This document shows positions 7,721 through 12,436 of a stretch of DNA of 12,436 nt, one piece after another. The notes beneath the pieces are model-generated. The model had not been told where the DNA came from, did no database searches, and saw only the letters and a list, made by a program, of their open reading frames with translations. This DNA comes from Planctomycetota bacterium. Its GTDB lineage: Bacteria; Planctomycetota; UBA1135. The position numbers and the translations under genes are program-made. The stretch covers positions 1 through 12,436 of the forward strand of contig JAQBVK010000039.1 in NCBI GenBank assembly GCA_027623585.1, read 5' to 3'. Position 1 is the first letter of the stretch. Each line of letters opens with the position of its first letter.

Positions 7721-8977
7721 ATGCCGCCTGCGACAGACGCTGCGCTCGCGCCGATGCACGATTTTGCGCGAAAACTGCTGCAGCCTGCGCTGCGGCCGGC
7801 AGTATTGGATTACGTGCGTTGGCGCCGCGCGCTCCGCGGCGCGCGCGCGGCGGGCGCTCCCGAGCCGCCGATGCCGGCATCTGGACCGTTGTCGGTCAAT
7901 CTCGACCTGACCACGGCCTGCAACTACGCCTGCGACCACTGCATCGACTGGGATGCATTGAATCTTCCGGTACGTCATGACGATGCGGAGCTCTTCGACT
8001 CTTTGCGCAATCTGCACGCACGCGGCCTGGCATCGGTGATCTTGATCGGAGGTGGCGAACCCACCGTGCACCCGGCCTTCGGCGAGGTGGTGCGTTTCCT
8101 GAAAAGCGAACTCGGAGTGCAAGTCGCCGTGGTGTCGAACGGCAGCCGCAACGAGAAGATCGCCGAGGTCGCGCCCTTGCTGCAACGCGGCGACTGGGTG
8201 CGGCTCTCGCTCGACTCCGGCAGTGACGCCACCTTCCAAGCGATGCACAACCCCAAAGGGCGCGGCATCTCCCTTGACGAGATCTGCACGCGCGCGCAAG
8301 CAGTAAAGGAAGCCGGCCCTGACGCACAACTCGGCTTCTCCTTCGTGATCACTTGGCGCGGCGCGCGCCGCGACGACGTGCGCCTGGTCGAGAATCTGAA
8401 TGAGATGGAGGAGGCGGCCGCGCGCGCGCGGGATCACGGCTTCGATTACATCTCCTTCAAGCCCTTCCTGACCCGCGCGGAAGCTGGCGCCGAAGTGCTC
8501 GATCCGACGCAGTCCGAACAGCGTCAAGAGGATGTGCGTTCACGCATCCGTGAACAGTTGGATCGTGCCGCCCGTCTCGCTTCCTCCTCATTCCGGGTCG
8601 TGGAGAGCACCAATCTGCGCGTTTTCCTCGACGGCAGTTGGCGCGACTACACGCGCCAACCGCGCGAGTGCCACATGCAGGCTCTGCGCCAAGTAATTTC
8701 CCCGCTTGGCACCTACAACTGTCCCGCGCATCGCGGCGTGCCGAAGGCGCGCATCGGCGGCAAGGCGGCGTGGTCCGGCGCCGCGGCCGAGGGCGTGGCG
8801 GGCACTGCGCGTGTGTTGGACGAGTTTGACGCCTCGCGCGAATGCGCCGAGGTCACCTGCCTCTACAATCCTGTGAACCATTTCCTCGAGGGGATGGTGA
8901 CGGGGGAGATGGATCCGGAGCGGGCGCTCGCCGCGCCGGCGCGCGTCGACGACGGATCGGACGATTTCTTCCTCTAA
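7721..8977 (+). CDS. Radical SAM protein with C-terminal SPASM-like cysteines
   Basis: A 418-residue radical SAM enzyme, which binds a [4Fe-4S] cluster and cleaves S-adenosylmethionine to start radical chemistry. The cluster motif is CNYACDHC (Cys67, Cys71, Cys74), preceded by the strand SVNLDLTTA. GGGEPT (110-115) is the SAM-binding loop, followed by VAVVSNGS and WVRLSLDSG. Four more cysteines lie in the C-terminal third: Cys317 (RECHMQ), Cys334 (YNCPAHRG), Cys375 and Cys380 (ECAEVTC). Their spacing suggests an auxiliary cluster of SPASM or Twitch type. A basic N-terminal stretch of about 50 residues comes before the barrel. The ATG at 7721 directly follows an in-frame GTG, and either could initiate. 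No small precursor-peptide gene lies beside it, which argues against RiPP maturation, so a small-molecule or sugar substrate is more likely. The reaction is unknown. Confidence 0.88.
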   Translation: MPPATDAALAPMHDFARKLLQPALRPAVLDYVRWRRALRGARAAGAPEPPMPASGPLSVNLDLTTACNYACDHCIDWDALNLPVRHDDAELFDSLRNLHARGLASVILIGGGEPTVHPAFGEVVRFLKSELGVQVAVVSNGSRNEKIAEVAPLLQRGDWVRLSLDSGSDATFQAMHNPKGRGISLDEICTRAQAVKEAGPDAQLGFSFVITWRGARRDDVRLVENLNEMEEAAARARDHGFDYISFKPFLTRAEAGAEVLDPTQSEQRQEDVRSRIREQLDRAARLASSSFRVVESTNLRVFLDGSWRDYTRQPRECHMQALRQVISPLGTYNCPAHRGVPKARIGGKAAWSGAAAEGVAGTARVLDEFDASRECAEVTCLYNPVNHFLEGMVTGEMDPERALAAPARVDDGSDDFFL

Positions 8978-8991
8978 CAGGATGCTAAGCC

Positions 8992-9636
8992 GTGGGCACG
9001 AACGAACGTTTCCCCGGCTTGCGCGCCGAATACGAGGCCGGCGGACGCGCTGAACACTATTCCGGCGGCCGCTGGAGCGGCACCGCGCATGCGCGCCGCA
9101 CCGACCGGCGCGAGCAAGGCATCGTCGCGGCTTGGCTGGATCGTTGCGGCGCGCTCGATCGCGTTCTCGACGTGCCTTGCGGCGCGGGACGCTTTGCGCC
9201 TCTGCTCGCGTCGCGCGCGCGCAGGGTCCTCGCCGTGGACGCCGCGCGCGCGATGTTGCTCCATGGCGATGACGCGGATCGCGCCCAAGCCAGTGCGCAC
9301 GCTCTTCCCTTCCGGCCCGCGTGCTTCGACCTCGTGCTCTGCTCGCGCCTGCTCCATCATTTTTCCGAGCCGGAACAACGCCGCGCGGTACTTGGCGAGC
9401 TCGCGCGCGTCAGCGCGCGCTGGCTCATCGCCAGCCATTTCGACCGCGCTAGCCTGCAAGCTTGGCGTTCCCGGCTACGCCGCCGCGCCGACGGGCGGCA
9501 CGCGATCACGGTCGCTGAATTTCGCCGCGAGGCGGAAGCGTGTGGATGGATCGAGCGCGATCGCGCGTGGATTGCGCGCGGCGTCAGCGAGCAGACTTGG
9601 GTGTTGCTCGAACTCAGCGAGCCGAAGACGCGATGA
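8992..9636 (+). CDS. Class I SAM-dependent methyltransferase
   Basis: A 214-residue Rossmann-type methyltransferase (Methyltransf_11-like). Motif I is VLDVPCGAGRF (58-68), the acidic residue that binds the SAM ribose is Asp83 in VLAVDAARAML, and DLVLCSRLLHHF marks the post-IV region. It is followed by a conserved REL-like helix (LGELARV) and WLIASHFD. The N-terminus (YSGGRWSGTAHARRTDRREQ) is rich in Arg and aromatic residues and may form the substrate lid. The GTG start at 8992 has AGGA at 8979-8982. It is 14 bases after the radical SAM gene and overlaps the kinase-like gene by ATGA, so it is clearly part of the same transcript. The methyl acceptor is not known. Context suggests an envelope sugar or lipid intermediate. 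Confidence 0.88.
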   Translation: MGTNERFPGLRAEYEAGGRAEHYSGGRWSGTAHARRTDRREQGIVAAWLDRCGALDRVLDVPCGAGRFAPLLASRARRVLAVDAARAMLLHGDDADRAQASAHALPFRPACFDLVLCSRLLHHFSEPEQRRAVLGELARVSARWLIASHFDRASLQAWRSRLRRRADGRHAITVAEFRREAEACGWIERDRAWIARGVSEQTWVLLELSEPKTR

Positions 9637-10373
9637 AGTGGCGTTGCTGCGGTCCGCGGGACGAGCCGTCCCCGAAACTCCTCGAGGCTCTCGAGCGCTG
9701 GCCGGTGCTGTCCGAACTCGTCGGCACTCCCACGGTCACGGTCGAACAGCGCCGAGATCCCAGCGGAGAACTGGTGGTGCTGAAGCGTTATCGCTTTCCG
9801 AAACTGGGCCGGCGACTCGAAGCCGCGCTGCGGCACACTTGGCTGTTCGCCGTTCCCAAGGTGCGCGCCGAAACACGCGCGCTGGCGAGAATGCGCGCAC
9901 TCGGCATCCCCACAGTGGAGCCGCTCGGTTACGGGTTTACGAGCGACGGCTGGGGCTTCGTCGTAGATTCTTTCCTCTTGACGCGCTGGTGGCCGCACCC
10001 TGATTTGGAACGCCTCTTGCGTGAACACGGTCCGCCGCCGACTGACGCCTGGCACGCGCTCGGTATCTCACTCGCCGTGATGCACGCGCGCGGCGTCCGC
10101 CACGGCGGCCTCGCGCCGCGCAACGTTCTGATCGGCTGTGACGAATCCGGACGCTGGCAGGCGCGCTGGCTGGATCCGGCGCGCGCGCGCTTTCGCGACC
10201 GTCGCCTCACCGCAGAGGAAGCCGAACGCGATCTCGACGCGCTGCGAACGACTCTCGACGCGGCACCGCTGCAGGCGCGCGCCGCCTTCGAGGAGGGCTA
10301 CTGCAGCCCGAGCTTCTGGAGCTCGTCGGCGAGCGCCGGCAGGATTTCGAGCGCGTCTCCGACCACGCCATAG
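9633..10373 (+). CDS. LPS/Kdo-kinase-fold protein with altered catalytic loop
   Basis: A 246-residue protein with the fold of the lipopolysaccharide kinase family (WaaP/KdkA type), which phosphorylates core sugars. Retained features are the ATP-anchoring Lys51 in VVLKRYRF, Glu80 in RAETRALARMRALGIPTVEP (helix C and the following strand), Asn164 in PRNVLI, and a DFG-equivalent Asp181 in WLDPARARF. The catalytic-loop HxD is His157-Gly158-Gly159, so the usual base Asp is Gly, a one-base GAC to GGC change. This suggests a weak or dead kinase, or a shifted base. The start ATG overlaps the methyltransferase stop (ATGA). The N-terminus has a CC pair (RCCGPRD). The last 25 or so residues (after FEEGY) are Ser-rich and read antisense to the etfA 3' end, giving a 76-base convergent overlap, so the natural C-terminus may have been lost or extended. 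Confidence 0.75.
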   Translation: MKWRCCGPRDEPSPKLLEALERWPVLSELVGTPTVTVEQRRDPSGELVVLKRYRFPKLGRRLEAALRHTWLFAVPKVRAETRALARMRALGIPTVEPLGYGFTSDGWGFVVDSFLLTRWWPHPDLERLLREHGPPPTDAWHALGISLAVMHARGVRHGGLAPRNVLIGCDESGRWQARWLDPARARFRDRRLTAEEAERDLDALRTTLDAAPLQARAAFEEGYCSPSFWSSSASAGRISSASPTTP

Positions 10374-11248
10374 GTGGCGTGCTGGAAGATCGGAGCCTCC
10401 TTGTCGCGGTTGATCGCCACGATCACCTTCGAGGACGACATGCCCGCGAGATGCTGAATCGCGCCGCTGATGCCCACGGCAAAGTAGAGCTCGGGCGACA
10501 CCGTCTTGCCGGTCTGGCCGACCTGCTCGCCGTGCGGCCGCCAACCCGCGTCCACCACCGCGCGCGAAGCGCCCAGCGCCATGCCGGGCACCGCATCGGC
10601 GACCTTCTCGAGGAGATGCCAGTTTTCCGGTCCACCGAGCCCGCGGCCACCCGAGATCACGCGCGCGGCTTCCGCGACGTCAGGACGCCCGGCGCTTTTC
10701 GCCGAGATCTCGACGACCTCGGATTTGCCGCTCTCGCTCGAGCACGACTCGATGACCGCCTCGGCCGTGCGCCCGGCGGGGGCGAAGTGGTTCGCGCGCA
10801 AGGAGGCGACCGCCACGCCGGCATGAATCTGGACCTTGATCAGGGCCTTACCGGCGAAGACCGGGCGCGTGAAGACCGGGCCTTTGGCATCGATCGCCAC
10901 GCAATCACTGGCAAAGCCGGTATCGAGCAACGCGGCGATGCGGCCCTGCTGATCGCGGCCGCGAGCCGTGGCGGCGAGCAAAACGCAGGACGCACCGTTC
11001 TCCTTCGCGACGCGCGCCACGGTGGCGGCGGCGCCATCGGGGCTGTGGCGCTCGGCTGCGCCGACCAACACGCGGTCCGCACCGGCCGCGCCCAAATGGG
11101 CAGCGTCAGCCGCGCAGGTTTCCGTTGCGAGCGCGATCACGCTGGCACCGGATTCGTCGGCGAGGGCGCGCGCTGCGCCGAGCACTTCATGACTGACCGG
11201 GCGGACGGAGCCGTCGCGGACTTCGAGAACGACGAGAATGGTGGACAT
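10298..11248 (-). CDS. etfA: Electron transfer flavoprotein, alpha subunit
   Basis: A 316-residue alpha subunit of the heterodimeric electron-transfer flavoprotein, which carries the FAD that shuttles electrons from acyl-CoA and other dehydrogenases to a quinone oxidoreductase or another partner. The C-terminal FAD domain is textbook: VISGGRGLGG (197-206), GASR (226-229), QVGQTGK (242-248), GISGAIQH (259-266) and AINRDKEAPIF (279-288). The N-terminal domain begins MSTILVVLEV. Thr292 stands where the family usually has Asp in the ADYG-like segment, a small deviation. The start is the ATG at 11248, because the open frame upstream of it is only etfB antisense-like Arg-rich sequence. It is 14 bases after etfB, one operon. 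No dehydrogenase or ETF:quinone oxidoreductase is in the window, so its partner is unknown. Confidence 0.96.
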   Translation of the reverse strand: MSTILVVLEVRDGSVRPVSHEVLGAARALADESGASVIALATETCAADAAHLGAAGADRVLVGAAERHSPDGAAATVARVAKENGASCVLLAATARGRDQQGRIAALLDTGFASDCVAIDAKGPVFTRPVFAGKALIKVQIHAGVAVASLRANHFAPAGRTAEAVIESCSSESGKSEVVEISAKSAGRPDVAEAARVISGGRGLGGPENWHLLEKVADAVPGMALGASRAVVDAGWRPHGEQVGQTGKTVSPELYFAVGISGAIQHLAGMSSSKVIVAINRDKEAPIFQHATYGVVGDALEILPALADELQKLGLQ

Positions 11249-11262
11249 CGGTTGAATAGCGA

Positions 11263-12018
11263 TCAGAGGACCTTGGCTTCTTCGCGCAGCAGGCGCAGGA
11301 GTTCCGGAACGGCTGCGGCGCCTTCGCCGACGATGCGGCCGGGCGGACGCGGCGCCGGGGCCGCCATCTCGAGCACTTCGACGACCGCGCCGGAGAGATC
11401 CACTTGCACGGTGTCGAGCGGCTTCTTCTTCGCCGCCATGATTCCCTTCAGATTTGCGTAGCGCGGTTCGTTCAAGCCTTTCTGGCAAGTGATCGCGCAG
11501 GGCAGCGTCGCGCTCACGGTCTCGCGACCGCCTTCGACTTCGCGCTCGGCCGTGACCTTGCCGTCGGCGATGTCGAGATTCACGACTTCAGTGATGCAGG
11601 GGATTCCGAGCTTCGTCGCCACCATCGGGCCCACGCCATGCTGGTCACGATCCACGGCCTGCTTGCCGAACAGCAGCAAGTCGAATGGGCCGCGCTTGCG
11701 AATTTCGGCTTCGAGCTGACGCGCGGTCGTCGCGGCGTCGGCGAAGCCGGCTTCGGCGTGCGCGAGCAGCACAGCTTCGTCGGCGCCCATCGCGAGCACT
11801 TGGCGCAGTTCCTTCTGCGCGTCAGCCGTGCCGAGACTCAAAGCCGTAACCTTCCCGGTTCCGGCGGCCTCCTTCCGGCGCAAGGCCTCTTCGACGGCAT
11901 ACTCGTCGTAGGGGTTGAGGACGAATTCAACGCCCTCCGGGTTGAGGCGCTTCCCGTCCAAAATCGCCACGCGAGTGGTGGTGGCGGGAACGCGCTTGAC
12001 GCAGACCAGAATGTTCAT
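11263..12018 (-). CDS. etfB: Electron transfer flavoprotein, beta subunit
   Basis: A 251-residue beta subunit, the AMP-binding (or, in bifurcating types, second-FAD) half of the ETF heterodimer. It begins MNILVCVKRVPATTTRVAIL and has NPYDEYAVEEALRRKE, a GADEAVLL strand, DLLLFGKQAVDRDQHGVGP (the family signature region) and LPCAITCQKGLNEPRYANL (the recognition-loop region that contacts partner dehydrogenases). It ends in an acidic, Pro-rich tail and a helix LLRLLREEAKVL. The ATG at 12018 is chosen over one nine codons upstream because homologues begin MxILVxVK. Whether this ETF is a simple carrier or a bifurcating one cannot be decided here. It lies 48 bases downstream of lptB on the same strand and may be co-transcribed with it. 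Confidence 0.95.
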   Translation of the reverse strand: MNILVCVKRVPATTTRVAILDGKRLNPEGVEFVLNPYDEYAVEEALRRKEAAGTGKVTALSLGTADAQKELRQVLAMGADEAVLLAHAEAGFADAATTARQLEAEIRKRGPFDLLLFGKQAVDRDQHGVGPMVATKLGIPCITEVVNLDIADGKVTAEREVEGGRETVSATLPCAITCQKGLNEPRYANLKGIMAAKKKPLDTVQVDLSGAVVEVLEMAAPAPRPPGRIVGEGAAAVPELLRLLREEAKVL

Positions 12019-12066
12019 GGGGTTCGGCCCGAAAAGGCGAACCATTGTAGCCGCTCCACCGCTGAT

Positions 12067-12436
12067 TCAGGCGAGTTCGAAGCGCCGCCCGAGGTAGACG
12101 CGGCGCACCTGCTCGTTCTCGACCAGCGCCTTCGGCGTGCCTTCGGCGAGGACCCGTCCCTGCGCGAGAATGTAGGCGCGATCGGTGATGTGCAGAGTCT
12201 CACGCACGTTGTGGTCGGTCAGCAAGATGGCGATGCCTTTGCTCTTCAGGTCGCGCAAGATGCCCTGGATTTCTTCGACGGCGATCGGATCCACTCCACT
12301 GAACGGCTCGTCAAGCAAGATCAGCGAAGGCTTGCCTGCGAGCACCCGCGCGATCTCGAGCCGCCTGCGCTCGCCACCCGACAAGACCTCGCCCGGGCTG
12401 GCGCGCAGCTCGCTCAGGCCGAGTTCTTCGAGCAGC
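12067..12436 (-). CDS. lptB: LPS export ABC transporter ATPase LptB (3' part, cut by window edge)
   Basis: The C-terminal 122 residues of LptB, the cytoplasmic ATPase that with LptF/LptG extracts lipopolysaccharide from the inner membrane and drives it along the Lpt bridge. The frame is open to the edge and reads LLEELGLSELRASPGEV into the ABC signature LSGGERRR. Walker B LILLDEPFSGVDP is followed by the H-loop of LLTDHNVRETL, then the LptB-specific ending AYILAQGRVLAEGTP and RRVYLGRRFEL, close to the Escherichia coli protein. The Walker A part and the start lie beyond position 12436. A TTG at 12384 is internal to the signature motif and is not a start. Finding lptB supports an outer membrane with LPS and fits the heptosyltransferase and LPS-kinase-like genes in the window. 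Confidence 0.95.
   Translation of the reverse strand, partial: LLEELGLSELRASPGEVLSGGERRRLEIARVLAGKPSLILLDEPFSGVDPIAVEEIQGILRDLKSKGIAILLTDHNVRETLHITDRAYILAQGRVLAEGTPKALVENEQVRRVYLGRRFELA

Noticed and set aside
7352..8527. A 391-codon minus-strand open frame opposite the radical SAM gene and the end of the oxidoreductase gene.
   Set aside because: It spans two real genes and their gap, shows no motifs and is His/Arg-rich as expected from antisense GC-rich codons.
10379..11461. A 360-codon plus-strand open frame opposite etfA and the end of etfB.
   Set aside because: Both ETF subunits are certain. This is a composition shadow with no ribosome-binding context or domain.

Overview
The window is GC-rich, densely packed bacterial chromosomal DNA. 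Outside the two edges no gap reaches 100 bases, and long spurious open frames lie antisense to many of the true genes, as expected at high GC. A heptosyltransferase (WaaF type), a Kdo/LPS-kinase-fold protein and LptB point to a Gram-negative, lipopolysaccharide-bearing organism. The gene mix and the AGCS symporter subtype would suit a planctomycete or a similar environmental lineage, but this cannot be settled from the sequence.

Layout from left to right. (1) 92-1777, minus: an alanine/glycine:cation symporter (AGCS family) with a signal peptide. (2) 1876-4762, plus: three tightly spaced genes encoding a small DUF669-like, probably OB-fold, protein, a cytidine-deaminase-like protein lacking every zinc ligand and the catalytic glutamate, and NAD-dependent DNA ligase LigA. 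(3) 4759-5496, minus: an endonuclease/exonuclease/phosphatase-fold hydrolase. Its stop codon shares a CTAG with the ligA stop. (4) 5554-5629, plus: tRNA-Val(CAC) with encoded CCA and a candidate promoter. (5) 5608-6657, minus: a WaaF-like heptosyltransferase whose 3' end runs into the tRNA gene. (6) 6679-10373, plus: four consecutive genes encoding a Gfo/Idh/MocA oxidoreductase, a radical SAM protein with four extra C-terminal cysteines, a class I methyltransferase and an LPS-kinase-like protein whose catalytic HxD is HGG. (7) 10298-12018, minus: electron-transfer flavoprotein genes etfB and etfA. (8) 12067-12436, minus: the 3' part of lptB, cut by the window edge.

How they fit together. The 6.68-10.37 kb operon, the divergent heptosyltransferase and the nearby lptB suggest a cell-envelope neighbourhood, probably making or tailoring a sugar or lipid component. 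The substrate of the oxidoreductase/radical SAM/methyltransferase set is not identifiable. The most unusual unit is the ligA operon, which pairs a single-strand-binding-like protein and an apparently dead cytidine deaminase fold with the essential ligase. There are no CRISPR arrays, insertion sequences, phage structural genes or rRNA.
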